Positions 25,759 to 35,476 of a stretch of 64,000 bases of DNA are shown here, one piece after another. Each line of letters begins with the position of its first letter. Positions within the stretch are counted from its first letter, which is position 1. The translations under genes were made by a program, and so were the position numbers. Source of the DNA: Bacillota bacterium (GTDB taxonomy: Bacteria > Bacillota > Bacilli > Paenibacillales > UBA4045); contig JAEZQY010000008.1 of the NCBI GenBank assembly GCA_023441055.1, positions 1 through 64,000 on the forward strand, written 5' to 3'. The notes beneath the pieces were generated by a model. The model was given only the letters and a program-made list of their open reading frames with translations, did not search any database and was not told where the DNA came from.

Positions 25759-26682
25759 CTACCACAAGCTAGTCTCATTAGTCTTGCGCGCTAACCAGTT
25801 GGATCCAACAATCAGCAGAAATCCGACAACACCATTGAATACACCAATTGCCGTTGCATAACTGAAATTACCTTGAAGCAACCCTACGCGATACGTATAA
25901 GTGGAGAAAATATCTGACGTGCTATAAATAAGCGGATTATAGAGCAAGAATACCCGTTCGAATCCAGTTCCCAGCAATCCGCCAATGTTCAAGATCAGCA
26001 GGATGATAATGACAGGAATGATGCCAGGGATTGAGACATGCAAGGCCTTCTTCCAGCGACCCGCACCGTCCAGCTCAGCAGCCTCATAGAGCGAAGGATC
26101 GATCGACGTAAGCGCAGCCAGGTAAATGATTGTTCCCCAACCAACACCCTGCCAGATGCCTGATGCAACAAAAATCGTTCTGAACCACTCCGGCAAAGAG
26201 AGGAAGTAAATGGACTCGATTCCGAATAGTCCGATAACCCGATTGATCATGCCGCTTTCAGGCGACAAGAACATCACGACCATGCTCGCAATAACAACAT
26301 TCGATACAAAGAAAGGCATATAGCTTACGGTCTGTACAACTCGCTTGAATACCATACTGCGAAGCTCGTTGAGCAGCAGGGCCAGGATGATCGGGGCTGG
26401 AAAGCCCCAGATCAACGTGTACACCCCAATTAATACTGTATTGCGCAGCAACATCAGAAAATCAGGGTTATCGAGTATGAATAGCTTGAAGTATTTGAAC
26501 CCTACCCAATCGCTGGCTAATACTCCGGTAAACGTATTGTAATCTTTGAAGGCCACTACAATCCCGAACATCGGACCATACTCGAAGATTAGATAATATA
26601 AGGCAGCGGGTAGAAAAAGCAGCAACAAGTATTTACTATCGTCCAATCTCTTCAACATGGGTCTCTTCACACGATTGTTCAT
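25759..26682 (-). CDS. carbohydrate ABC transporter permease, LplB-like
   Basis: The 307-residue membrane protein has six helices and the EAA loop EAAELDGAGRWKKALHVSIPGI. LplB-type signatures include LFLPAALYYLIFEYGPMFGIVVAFKDY near the N terminus and FLLYNPLIYSTSDIFSTYTYRVGL before the last helix. The start at 26682 is chosen for GAGGAGG 9 bases upstream. It forms the heterodimeric channel with the LplC-like protein encoded 12 bases downstream. Confidence 0.92.
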   Translation of the reverse strand: MNNRVKRPMLKRLDDSKYLLLLFLPAALYYLIFEYGPMFGIVVAFKDYNTFTGVLASDWVGFKYFKLFILDNPDFLMLLRNTVLIGVYTLIWGFPAPIILALLLNELRSMVFKRVVQTVSYMPFFVSNVVIASMVVMFLSPESGMINRVIGLFGIESIYFLSLPEWFRTIFVASGIWQGVGWGTIIYLAALTSIDPSLYEAAELDGAGRWKKALHVSIPGIIPVIIILLILNIGGLLGTGFERVFLLYNPLIYSTSDIFSTYTYRVGLLQGNFSYATAIGVFNGVVGFLLIVGSNWLARKTNETSLW

Positions 26683-26702
26683 CGGAAGTGGCCTCCTCAA
26701 AC

Positions 26703-28268
26703 TTACTTAGAACGTGCGTACGCTTGATCATGTACCTGCAGCACATCATTCAATCCTAGTGCAGTCAGGCCATTGACATAATCATCCCATTCACTAAGCG
26801 ACCGTTGACCGATAATGAATTTGCTGACATTCTCAGAGGTGTATTTATTGATAGCTTCACGTTTGATCGAGATAGACTCCCGTTCATCCTTCGTGAATGC
26901 TGCTCTTTTGACCGCTGGAGCGATATGTGCGGATGCCGCATCGTAGGAAACTTTTGTCTCCTCGTTGAGCAGCGCGATATTCGAATCATTGTCGAACCAT
27001 GCGTTGAAGCCAGCAGTCCGTATACCGAAATCAACGGAGCGAGACGCTTGATCCTTAACGGCTGGCAGGTATTGGTTTTTACCGTTCACCTTCTCGAAGG
27101 TTACGCCTTCCTTGCCCCAGCTGACGAGTTCGCGCGCTTCTTCTGTAAAGTGCGAATCGAGGAATGCAAAGGCTGCTTCTTTATTCTTCGATGTCGACGT
27201 AATGGTCAAGCCTTGCTGGAAGATATACTTGGTTCCATGAACGCCCTTATGACCCGCTCCACCCGGAGGTGTGAAATGCGCCATCTTGAATTCCGGATTC
27301 TCTCCTCTTGCTAGGTTGTTATACGTATCGATGTTATTGATATAACCATACAGGATAAAGACTTTATCCGTTGTAACAAACTCATTGCGTTTGCTGCTGT
27401 CGAGATTACCGAACTCCTGTGGAATCAGCTTAGCCTTGTAAGCGTCAGCCAGGAACTGAAGCGCTTGTCTGTAATTGTCCTCGCTTGGACCATAATGCCA
27501 CTTCTGGGTGTCTTCTCTGTAGTAGTAGTCGTTGCTTGAGCCGAAGCTCAGTGCGATTTGATTCATTGCGCCCCAATCGGGGATGTAGAGCGGATAGCTG
27601 TCTGGGTATAATCCCTTCAGCTGCACGAGAACATCGTACAATTCATCATAAGTGGTTGGATACGCGATATTGTGCTTCTGGAAGATATCTTCCCTGTGGA
27701 GCCACAAGCCGTCCCAGTCGCCGAATGCCCCGTGCGCTGGATGCATATACAGCTTGCCGTCATGAGAGAGCAGATGATTCGTTTCATCCGGATGAGCGGC
27801 GATAAACTTTTCTAGATTCGGCATTTGGTCTAGGTGGTCAAGCAAGTTGACAAGCGCACCGTTGCCGCCATTCTCATGAATAATGTCTGGACCAGACATC
27901 CACATCAGGTCAGGCAGATCGCCGGATGCAATGATGAGTGGAATCGCTTCCCACCAATTGCCCTGATAGCCGCTGACATCGAGCTCGACATTGGCGTACT
28001 CTTCCATAAGGTCGTAGATCAGCCAATCTTCATTCAACGGCCAGGCGGCATGGCTTTGCACCATCATAGACAGCTTAGCTGGCGGCGGCTTTGTTCCTTC
28101 ATCATTACTAGGCGTGTTGGTCGTACTGCTCGACGAGTTGGTAGTCGCCGATTTGTTGTTATTACTGCTATTGTTACTGTTGTTACTGTTACTGCCATTA
28201 GATGAACATGCTGCGATTAGGGTTAAGATCAATAGTAATGAGACAATCATTGACAATCTTTTCGACAT
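26703..28268 (-). CDS. extracellular sugar-binding lipoprotein, LplA-like
   Basis: The 521-residue protein has a signal peptide ending in a lipobox, LTLIAAC (Cys21), then a Ser/Asn/Thr-rich linker of about 40 residues that tethers the domain to the membrane. The rest is a family 1 extracellular solute-binding protein: PDLMWMSGPDIIHENGG, WDGLWLHREDIFQKHN and AAFAFLDSHFTEEARELV. It is the first gene of the nine-gene operon and the specificity component of the importer. A GGGGGT ribosome site precedes ATG 28268. Its ligand is probably an oligosaccharide. Confidence 0.92.
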   Translation of the reverse strand: MSKRLSMIVSLLLILTLIAACSSNGSNSNNSNNSSNNNKSATTNSSSSTTNTPSNDEGTKPPPAKLSMMVQSHAAWPLNEDWLIYDLMEEYANVELDVSGYQGNWWEAIPLIIASGDLPDLMWMSGPDIIHENGGNGALVNLLDHLDQMPNLEKFIAAHPDETNHLLSHDGKLYMHPAHGAFGDWDGLWLHREDIFQKHNIAYPTTYDELYDVLVQLKGLYPDSYPLYIPDWGAMNQIALSFGSSNDYYYREDTQKWHYGPSEDNYRQALQFLADAYKAKLIPQEFGNLDSSKRNEFVTTDKVFILYGYINNIDTYNNLARGENPEFKMAHFTPPGGAGHKGVHGTKYIFQQGLTITSTSKNKEAAFAFLDSHFTEEARELVSWGKEGVTFEKVNGKNQYLPAVKDQASRSVDFGIRTAGFNAWFDNDSNIALLNEETKVSYDAASAHIAPAVKRAAFTKDERESISIKREAINKYTSENVSKFIIGQRSLSEWDDYVNGLTALGLNDVLQVHDQAYARSK

Positions 28269-28493
28269 ACATAAGTACCCCCTAAATAGTATTGTGAACG
28301 AAAAACATCGCCTTGCCTCTTAATCATAAAATAGATCCCCCTCATCCCGATATATACGAATATATACAAGGACAGACCGACGTTGTCACGTTTACAGCGC
28401 ATAACGCATACAAGCTATCACTACCCTGTGAATCGATGTATAGATCCGTTAAGGGTAGTTGAGATTGGTTTGGCGATCATTCTCTTTCGGATT

Positions 28494-28502
28494 TGATATA
28501 AT
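28494..28502 (+). promoter_or_regulatory. extended -10 promoter of the YesM-like kinase gene
   Basis: TGATATAAT combines a TG extension with a perfect TATAAT -10, 34 bases before the ATG at 28536. No convincing -35 is present, which is compatible with an extended -10 promoter. Confidence 0.6.
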
Positions 28503-28535
28503 GGTAGATATCTGCATGTGAGGAGCTGAGGACGA

Positions 28536-30290
28536 ATGCATCTGTTGGGCCGACTCGCCAAGCTGGTGTCCGACCGATCTATATTGACCAAGCTGATCGT
28601 CTCTCTAATCATTATCGTCACACCGCTGTATGTCTTCAATTATTACATCAATCAGATCGGCGCGAATCAGAACCGCCAAGAAATCGAACATGCCCTCACG
28701 AACTCCCTGCAATCCTACATGAATATACTTGACAACGAATTTCTTCGCATTCAACAGCTGCTTGATAAGAGCGCGCTAGACATCGCCGTATCACATGTGG
28801 AACTTCTTAGAGATGATACTACACCGAGTGAGAAATCCATTCATTTCGATTATATCCGGAATTACTTGAACCGGGTTCAATATTCGACACGGTTTGTCCG
28901 TGAGCCGGAAGCGCTCTTGCCTAGAATGAATACGACCTTGTCCACCCTGACGAATAAAGCGTTCGACGCGCCCACATTCCGTGTATTAAGCAAGCAAGGC
29001 AGTCCATTTATCCCTTGGAATGGCAACTTATATATGAACACACCCTTCGTCACGAACAACCAGGAGGAGAATGGATTATTCATACTAGCCGTAACGGTCT
29101 CAACCGAGACCATATCCACTTATTTATCCAAAATCATGAGCTTCGAACGCGGAAACGCCCTGTTATTCGATCGACAACATACATGGGAGATCTCAACTGA
29201 CGCCCAACATACCGTAGATACAGAAATAAAGCTGTTAGTACTAGAATCGATTCAGGGTGAATCTGGTATACCCGTCCCTCACATCTTAAACCGAACGATT
29301 AATGGAGAGCCGTACTTGATCGTTTATCAACGCTCGGCCTATACCGATATGCTAATCGCTGCCTATACGCCACAAGCCGATTTTTATGGATCATTAAACA
29401 TTTATAAAACGTTCTTTTATACCATGTCCATCTTATCCATTATGGTCATTATTGTATTCTCCCTAGGCATCTACAAAATGATCCACAAGCCGCTTCGCAG
29501 TCTAGTCCATGCGTTCCGCAGGGTTGAGATCGGGCAATTACAATTTACACTTACGCCCAAAAGCGATGACGAGTTTGGATACTTGTATCGACGCTTTAAT
29601 ATGATGACCGACACGCTCAATACCATGGTCAATGTTGTGTATGAGCAGAAGCTTCTGAGTCAACGTTCGGAGCTTAAGCGGCTGCAGTCGCAGATCAACC
29701 CTCATTTCTTATACAATAACTTCTTTGTCTTGCAGCGACTGATTCGTTCCAAGCAGAATGAGAAGGCAGCCAAGTTCGCTGAGTATCTCGGGAAGCACTT
29801 TCAATTCATTACCCGTGACGCAGCCGATGAAATTTCGCTGCATGATGATGTGCTTCATGCCAAAAATTATGTGGACATCCAATTGGTATGCTTCGATCAG
29901 CGTGTAATCGTCAATTTTCAGACTATACCGGAAGAGATGAGGAACATCATCATTCCGCGATTAATCGTTCAGCCCTTGCTCGAGAACAGCTTCCAGCATG
30001 TATTCGACAATCAACTGGCCGATGGCTTCTTATCCGTTACATTCCATAGTGATGAAGCGACGTACCAGATCATCGTGGAGGATAATGGCAAACAGCTTGA
30101 TGACGAGCAATTGGAAGCTTTATCGCAGCTGCTATCAACCGCAGACATCCAGACGGAAGAAACAACCGGCATCATTAATGTACATCGTCGGCTTCGTCTC
30201 AAATTCGGTGATAAATCCGGTTTGACCTTATCACGAAGCCGGTATGGCGGGTTAAAGATCAATATCATCATAGAGAGAATGGGAGTGTGA
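28536..30290 (+). CDS. YesM-like sensor histidine kinase (locus 1)
   Basis: The 584-residue kinase has an N-terminal membrane helix (18-38), an extracellular domain of about 250 residues and a second helix (about 293-315). HAMP follows (FRRVEIGQLQFTLTPKSDDEF), then a His_kinase domain with QINPHFLYNN (His390) and an ATPase domain with LLENSFQHVF and VEDNGK. This is the YesM/LytS-related group that pairs with YesN-type AraC regulators. It is divergent from the binding-protein gene and 4 bases before its partner. It probably senses the transporter's sugar or the loaded binding protein. Confidence 0.92.
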   Translation: MHLLGRLAKLVSDRSILTKLIVSLIIIVTPLYVFNYYINQIGANQNRQEIEHALTNSLQSYMNILDNEFLRIQQLLDKSALDIAVSHVELLRDDTTPSEKSIHFDYIRNYLNRVQYSTRFVREPEALLPRMNTTLSTLTNKAFDAPTFRVLSKQGSPFIPWNGNLYMNTPFVTNNQEENGLFILAVTVSTETISTYLSKIMSFERGNALLFDRQHTWEISTDAQHTVDTEIKLLVLESIQGESGIPVPHILNRTINGEPYLIVYQRSAYTDMLIAAYTPQADFYGSLNIYKTFFYTMSILSIMVIIVFSLGIYKMIHKPLRSLVHAFRRVEIGQLQFTLTPKSDDEFGYLYRRFNMMTDTLNTMVNVVYEQKLLSQRSELKRLQSQINPHFLYNNFFVLQRLIRSKQNEKAAKFAEYLGKHFQFITRDAADEISLHDDVLHAKNYVDIQLVCFDQRVIVNFQTIPEEMRNIIIPRLIVQPLLENSFQHVFDNQLADGFLSVTFHSDEATYQIIVEDNGKQLDDEQLEALSQLLSTADIQTEETTGIINVHRRLRLKFGDKSGLTLSRSRYGGLKINIIIERMGV

Positions 30291-30294
30291 TCCG

Positions 30295-31965
30295 ATGCTG
30301 AAGCTTCTAATCGTTGATGACATGCCGATTATCGCCGATGGGCTCTACGAGCTATTCCGAGAGGAGCAGCGAATACCAACGGATGTATACAAGGCTTACT
30401 CCGCCCCAGCTGCAATTGACATCGTGAATACAGTACCGATAGACGTCATCGTTACAGATATTAAGATGCCTGAAGTTACCGGGCTGGAATTGCTTAAGGC
30501 AGTCAATGACATTAGACCTTCCTGCAAGGTGATTTTCTTGACAAGCTACCATGACTTCGAGTTTGCCAAGGAAGCAGTGAATCTTGGTGGGTTTGACTTT
30601 ATCCTGAAGACGGAAGGAGATGCGCGAATTCAGGATGCCGTATATAAGGCTGCGGAGGAAGTGTTGAAGGGGAAGCAGCGGCAGGAGCTTGTCATGAAGG
30701 CACAGGCTCAATATCAGCAGGCGCTGCCTATGCTGCAGAAGCAATTCCTACAAGAAATGCTGCAAGGTAAGCCGAAAGACGAAGCAGACCGAAATGAGCA
30801 ATTCCGCACGCTCGAGATCGATCTTCATCCATCGGAACCGGTTCAGCTTGTCATGCTCCGAATTGATCGTTGGAAGCAATCCATGACCTGGTCCGATCGC
30901 GCTTTACTGCTGTATGCCGTCCAGAATATTATGTACGAATATCTGACTCCGCGTGTTCGCCTGATTTCGCTTACACTCGACTCATCGCATATCATCGGTC
31001 TATGGCAGCCGAATGAGGCTCCACCCTCAGCCAAGGAAGCCAGCAAGGCATTCCGGTTCTTCTATGGGACGCTAGAGACCATTCAGAATACATGCCGTGA
31101 TCTACTAAAGCTGCATATCTCGGTCATTCTTAGTCAAGAATCCATCGACTGGCTCCGTATAGGCGACAAGCTGCAACAGCTGGAGCTGTTGCTGCAGAGT
31201 GGTATCGGACTTAACCATGAGCTGCTGACAACAGATGAAGAGCTATTGCAGAATAAAAGCGATCAAGCTAGCCATAGTGAAGAATTGACGGATTCCGGTC
31301 TCTATTTGCAAACCGTTCATTACGCCTCCTTACCCGTCCTCCTTGCTGCTGGCAAGAAAGAAGAGTTCTTAGAATTATTCGAAGATCTGGTCGCCACAGT
31401 AAGAGACGCTGGCGATAATGCAGGGTATAAATTGGAAGCCCTGCACTACCTTGGATCGATGTTCATGGGCTATATGAATCGAAGGCGCTTATTATCAGAA
31501 GTGGTGAATACGTATGGGATTGATAAACTGATTCACATTGACCCTGAACAGGAATGGGAGAGCTTCGCGCATTACTACCGCAATCTGGCTCTGTACTTCT
31601 TCGAGCACAGTACCTTCGAGCAAGAGGATCGGTCCAATCGGCTCGTGCAGGATATACAGGGATATATCGTGAATAACTTGAATCAGGATTTATCCCTGAC
31701 TCGGCTAGGGATGCATGTTCATTTGAACCCGACCTATCTATCCCGGTTATACAAGCAGATTACAGGAGATGGCATATCCGACTATATCATGGAATCGCGG
31801 ATTGAGAAATCCAAAACGCTGCTCGAGCACAGCGATATGAAGATCCATGAGATAGCTGAAGCAGTGGGCTATCAATCTGGCATTGCCTTCTCGCGATTCT
31901 TCAAAAAAATGATTAATCTCACACCGCAAGAATATCGCGATCTGCATGCCCATCATCCCAATTAA
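30295..31965 (+). CDS. YesN-like AraC-type response regulator (locus 1)
   Basis: The 556-residue regulator has a receiver domain (Asp8-Asp9, phosphoacceptor Asp55 in VIVTDIKMP, lysine in FILKTEGD). A long middle region of about 300 residues follows, then a C-terminal AraC DNA-binding domain (LTRLGMHVHLNPTYLSRLYK and EIAEAVGYQSGIAFSRFFKK). It is co-transcribed with the YesM-like kinase. It probably activates the divergent transporter operon beginning at 28268. A hairpin at 31988-32010 follows the stop codon. Confidence 0.93.
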   Translation: MLKLLIVDDMPIIADGLYELFREEQRIPTDVYKAYSAPAAIDIVNTVPIDVIVTDIKMPEVTGLELLKAVNDIRPSCKVIFLTSYHDFEFAKEAVNLGGFDFILKTEGDARIQDAVYKAAEEVLKGKQRQELVMKAQAQYQQALPMLQKQFLQEMLQGKPKDEADRNEQFRTLEIDLHPSEPVQLVMLRIDRWKQSMTWSDRALLLYAVQNIMYEYLTPRVRLISLTLDSSHIIGLWQPNEAPPSAKEASKAFRFFYGTLETIQNTCRDLLKLHISVILSQESIDWLRIGDKLQQLELLLQSGIGLNHELLTTDEELLQNKSDQASHSEELTDSGLYLQTVHYASLPVLLAAGKKEEFLELFEDLVATVRDAGDNAGYKLEALHYLGSMFMGYMNRRRLLSEVVNTYGIDKLIHIDPEQEWESFAHYYRNLALYFFEHSTFEQEDRSNRLVQDIQGYIVNNLNQDLSLTRLGMHVHLNPTYLSRLYKQITGDGISDYIMESRIEKSKTLLEHSDMKIHEIAEAVGYQSGIAFSRFFKKMINLTPQEYRDLHAHHPN

Positions 31966-31987
31966 GGGTGTCTCGATGCTGTATTCC

Positions 31988-32010
31988 AGCCGGCTAGATC
32001 ATAGCCGGCT
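31988..32010. terminator. hairpin between convergent genes
   Basis: AGCCGGCTA and TAGCCGGCT form a perfect 9-bp stem with a 5-base loop. It overlaps the stop codon of the minus-strand gene at 32009 and lies 23 bases after the YesN-like stop. It lacks a T tract on either side, so it is a weak intrinsic terminator or an mRNA end-stabiliser. Confidence 0.5.
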
Positions 32011-33400
32011 AGAATAATGCCGGCTTCAATGTCCACGTTTGCAAGCGCGCCAGCTCCAGGATGTTCGGTACCTCTAGATCAGCCCTGAAGATTGGCCACC
32101 ACTTGGTCCATTCCCCTGTCATCGATGAATACTGCGTGGTTATTAATGTTCCTCTGGTGAGTTGAACTGGCGCATCAGAGGAAAGGCCTTCCCTTATAAT
32201 AGCTGCCATAGTACAGGTCAACGTTGCAGGGCTTACCTGTCGTCCCGCCACGTCGAAGCAATCTGGCAGCTGCTTAAACCCACACACGGTTGACAGCTCG
32301 TCGCGCAATGCATCCTGTATATCCTGCACCTGCAGCGTCACGGGATCATCCTCGTGCGCGCGCTCATGCTCCGGCCACTCATCAGGCACGTCCTGTTCCG
32401 GACCATAAATCAATTCCGGTATCGGGCTTAATCCGAGCAGGTGCTGGCGGAATACACCGAACAGCTCGGATGCAGACAAATTAAGATCTCCGTAGGATAC
32501 GAAGCCCAGCTCATTATTCACCAGCCCGGCCAATTGGATCACTTCCTCGCGGCTAAGCGTACGGTGTGCGGATTTCTCCGTATTCAGCAAGTGCTCGGTC
32601 GTCACATAGCTGACATCATCACGGGACAATGTATAGTCCACGAACTCCCCCACCATATCTAAGTAACGCTGCATATCCCCCTCCGGCCTTGCTGCCGGCT
32701 TCCTCCACTCCGCGGATGGCGGATGCTGTCCCTGTGAGAAATTAACAGCGTCCCAAAACTCCGAGAACACGAATTCTGTTGGATGATACACAATACTTAT
32801 GAAACCAACATCCTCATCCTTCTGCAGGTCGCATAATTCATCGAACCTTCGCTTAGCAGGCTCCAATGCGCCATCCATCAGCGGCATACCCATTAACCCC
32901 ACAAGCGAAGTCAAATTCAACATCCCCCCATACCAGAAGGGCCTATCCTGTAACGTGATTTGATTGTGGCCATCGATATAAGCACGTACATTCCATCCCG
33001 CAAGCGCCGGGAATACTTGTGGTGCCCAGGCTTGACCGGGCTGACCATAGCATATAACCGGTTGGCCGGTGATGCGTTCCAGGTCGCGGAAGCCTCTCCC
33101 CTCTCGGCGCTCAAACTCATTCGCTCCCTCTCGGAAGCCAAGCGGCTCCAAGTAGTCAGTCACAACCGGAGGAACACTATGCCAATCTGTGTGATAACCG
33201 ACTTCATGCCGGGATAATCGCTCGATAATATCGGTCCGCCCATGCTCTTCCAGCTTCCTGATCTTCTCCCCTACTAATTTGAATATGCCTACGATTCCCC
33301 GACTGTCCAACAGATCCAATATCCCAACAAGCGCTTTCTCGGATTCCGGATTGATGAAATCCTCTACGTCAAACCAGAACAGCACGTTAATTTGACCCAT
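32009..33400 (-). CDS. NodB-like (polysaccharide deacetylase fold) protein
   Basis: This 463-residue protein lacks a signal peptide. The first 130 residues resemble a NodB fold: NVLFWFDVEDF in the place of motif 1, GIFKLVGEKI, and HEVGYHTDWHS, whose HTDWH matches the HxxxH metal-binding box of motif 2. Later regions do not match deacetylases clearly, and the C-terminal half is unfamiliar. It may deacylate or otherwise hydrolyse a sugar substrate. The start at 33400 has AAGGAGGAG 6 bases upstream. It lies beside the YesMN/importer locus and may belong to the same regulon. Confidence 0.65.
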   Translation of the reverse strand: MGQINVLFWFDVEDFINPESEKALVGILDLLDSRGIVGIFKLVGEKIRKLEEHGRTDIIERLSRHEVGYHTDWHSVPPVVTDYLEPLGFREGANEFERREGRGFRDLERITGQPVICYGQPGQAWAPQVFPALAGWNVRAYIDGHNQITLQDRPFWYGGMLNLTSLVGLMGMPLMDGALEPAKRRFDELCDLQKDEDVGFISIVYHPTEFVFSEFWDAVNFSQGQHPPSAEWRKPAARPEGDMQRYLDMVGEFVDYTLSRDDVSYVTTEHLLNTEKSAHRTLSREEVIQLAGLVNNELGFVSYGDLNLSASELFGVFRQHLLGLSPIPELIYGPEQDVPDEWPEHERAHEDDPVTLQVQDIQDALRDELSTVCGFKQLPDCFDVAGRQVSPATLTCTMAAIIREGLSSDAPVQLTRGTLITTQYSSMTGEWTKWWPIFRADLEVPNILELARLQTWTLKPALF

Positions 33401-33631
33401 GCAAAACTCCTCCTTCATATCCGAATACGAACTTATCGGGATATCTCCACTGCGATCATCCGGTTAAGATGCTTCAGGGCAATGGCTGCTGCTGCTCGAT
33501 ACGAATCCATATGCTGGGCGGATGGTTAATAGTGTCGAACCACGCGAAATAGCATTGCAACAATCATTATATCGTCTGCGATAGTCTGAACCTATAAACC
33601 AATCGTAACATCGCTATACCGTTCTTAACCT

Positions 33632-34372
33632 TCACAGATATTGCTCCTCCGGAATATACCTGAAGTTCGATAACCGAAATTCGCCGTCTCGGAAGCTTAC
33701 ATCCGCAACCAGCGTACCGATATAGACCGGCTCCACAAATGTCTCAATGCCAATGCCGATTGCGAAATCCACGGTCATTTGTTGATTCTCATTATTGAAA
33801 TTAACGATGTTTCCGTATAGTAGGTGATCTGCGATTTTCCCATACTCGTCCGATTGATACTCGCTCAAATTCACGCTATATCGGTTAGAACCAATTGTAA
33901 TTTCGCCAAGTAGAGCCTCTTCCCGCAGGAGTGTTCGGAATTCAGTATTATGACCAACTTGCGCCCGATAGTCTTCACTCTTGAACACATGATCTACAAT
34001 ATGCCCGGATTCATCAAACTCAATGATTCGCAATTCGTTAATCGAAACCCCTGTACCCGAGCCTATGTATAATAGGATGACAAGCTCATTCTCACCATCT
34101 GCATCGACATCATAGGTTTGCATCTCTGGCATGACCATCCTTGGTGTCATATACTCCCAATCGAACGTCCGCTCATGTTCTCCGATCTTCAATAATACGC
34201 CGTCCGATTCTCTAGCATAGAGAAAAATCTCATCTTCAGGGATTTCCGCGAGTAAGGAGAGTTGTTCCGCCGAGGAATCTGGTTCGGTACTAGACGTTGA
34301 GGTACAAGCTGTATTTAGTAGAATTGCCGTCATAATGAGTAGTACGGTGAGCCAAGCCTTCGCGTTCATCAT
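33632..34372 (-). CDS. hypothetical lipoprotein
   Basis: The 246-residue protein has a signal peptide, AWLTVLLIMTAILLNTAC, with lipobox Cys23, so it should be anchored on the outer face of the membrane. The mature part has DVDADGENELVILLYIGSGTG, an Asp-rich repeat-like motif similar to calcium-binding or VCBS/FG-GAP loops. No family could be assigned. The start at 34372 is chosen for GGAG 5 bases upstream. It lies between the NodB-like gene and the divergent exporter genes and appears monocistronic. Confidence 0.75.
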   Translation of the reverse strand: MMNAKAWLTVLLIMTAILLNTACTSTSSTEPDSSAEQLSLLAEIPEDEIFLYARESDGVLLKIGEHERTFDWEYMTPRMVMPEMQTYDVDADGENELVILLYIGSGTGVSINELRIIEFDESGHIVDHVFKSEDYRAQVGHNTEFRTLLREEALLGEITIGSNRYSVNLSEYQSDEYGKIADHLLYGNIVNFNNENQQMTVDFAIGIGIETFVEPVYIGTLVADVSFRDGEFRLSNFRYIPEEQYL

Positions 34373-34465
34373 TAACACTCCATTCCAAATGTAATCTCTA
34401 TTCAACTATATCTAATCATGATGAGAAACTAAACCCGTGCTTCCAACTCTTTTCTAATCCTGACA

Positions 34466-34498
34466 AACATACTGTCATAATTAGCGTGATAGTATGTT
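34466..34498. promoter_or_regulatory. 12-bp inverted repeat operator upstream of the exporter genes
   Basis: AACATACTGTCA and TGATAGTATGTT are inverted with a single mismatch and a 9-base spacer. A CTGACA -35-like box begins 6 bases before it. Its position just before the DrrA-like start fits an operator for the WYL regulator encoded at the end of this operon. Confidence 0.65.
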
Positions 34499-34528
34499 CA
34501 TAGAAAATGAATCTAGGAGGACTACTGC

Positions 34529-35476
34529 ATGGAATATGCCATTACTGTCAGTGGCTTAAGAAAATCATTTCAAGGTAAGGAAGTCGTAAAGGGGATTGAC
34601 CTGCGTGTTAAGAAGGGGGAGCTATTCGCGCTTCTCGGACCGAACGGGGCAGGCAAAACGACGACGATTCATATGCTGACAACCCTGCTTCGATCAGATG
34701 GCGGAACGGCAATCGTAGCCGGATTTGATGTAGCAAAGCAAGCCAGCGAGGTGCGCAAGCGCATTAGCTTAACCGGACAATTCGCCGCCTTGGACGAAGG
34801 GTTATCCGGCTCGCAGAATTTGGAGTTGATTGCCAAGCTCAGCGGGTATGCAGCAAGGGCAGCCCGTACGATTGCAGAAGACAGCCTTCGCTCATTCGGA
34901 TTATGGGAGGCGCGGGACCAATTGGTTTGTAACTACTCTGGCGGAATGCGGAGGCGATTGGATATCGCGGCTAGTATCGTAACACAGCCTGAACTCATCT
35001 TTCTGGATGAGCCTACTACTGGCCTGGATCCTCAAAGCCGCATGCAAGTATGGGAGGTCGTGCGTATGCTGCTGGCCATGGGTACAACCGTCTTGCTAAC
35101 TACCCAGTACTTAGAGGAAGCTGATCAATTGGCGGACCGTATCGCGGTAATCGATCAGGGCTGCATTATCGCAGAGGGAACACCCTTGCAACTGAAGTCA
35201 ACCATTGGCGGCAAGACATTGACCGTCCAATTGTCTCAACCTGTTGAGAAGGAACGGATAACGGAATTGCTCACGAGCCGCTCGCTGGATGTATTCTCAG
35301 ATCAACATTCCCTCGTGTACAAGCTGCCTGTGCAGGAGGCAAGATTGGCTAATGACATCATTCAGCAGCTGCTAAATCACGACATCCCAATCGCTTATTT
35401 TACACTTGATGAGCCGAGTCTGGACGAAGTTTTCTTAGTGCTGACACAAACGAATGAAAGGAAGATCATGTCATGA
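34529..35476 (+). CDS. DrrA-like ABC exporter ATP-binding protein
   Basis: The 315-residue ATPase has Walker A GPNGAGKTT near 37-45, the signature YSGGMRRRLD and Walker B LIFLDEPTTGLDP. It ends with a DrrA-type domain ending in YFTLDEPSLDEVFLVLT. This group forms two-component exporters for drugs or natural products with a DrrB-like permease. AGGAGGACT precedes the ATG at 34529, and its stop overlaps the permease start by four bases (ATGA). The operon ends with a WYL regulator and probably forms a self-controlled resistance module. Confidence 0.93.
   Translation: MEYAITVSGLRKSFQGKEVVKGIDLRVKKGELFALLGPNGAGKTTTIHMLTTLLRSDGGTAIVAGFDVAKQASEVRKRISLTGQFAALDEGLSGSQNLELIAKLSGYAARAARTIAEDSLRSFGLWEARDQLVCNYSGGMRRRLDIAASIVTQPELIFLDEPTTGLDPQSRMQVWEVVRMLLAMGTTVLLTTQYLEEADQLADRIAVIDQGCIIAEGTPLQLKSTIGGKTLTVQLSQPVEKERITELLTSRSLDVFSDQHSLVYKLPVQEARLANDIIQQLLNHDIPIAYFTLDEPSLDEVFLVLTQTNERKIMS

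Noticed and set aside
26805..27314. 169-codon plus-strand frame inside the binding-protein gene
   Set aside because: Antisense to a convincing lipoprotein gene, with no start site or recognisable domain.
28341..28370. TATATAC direct repeats upstream of the importer operon as an operator
   Set aside because: They are simple AT-rich repeats, and no matching element was found elsewhere in the window.
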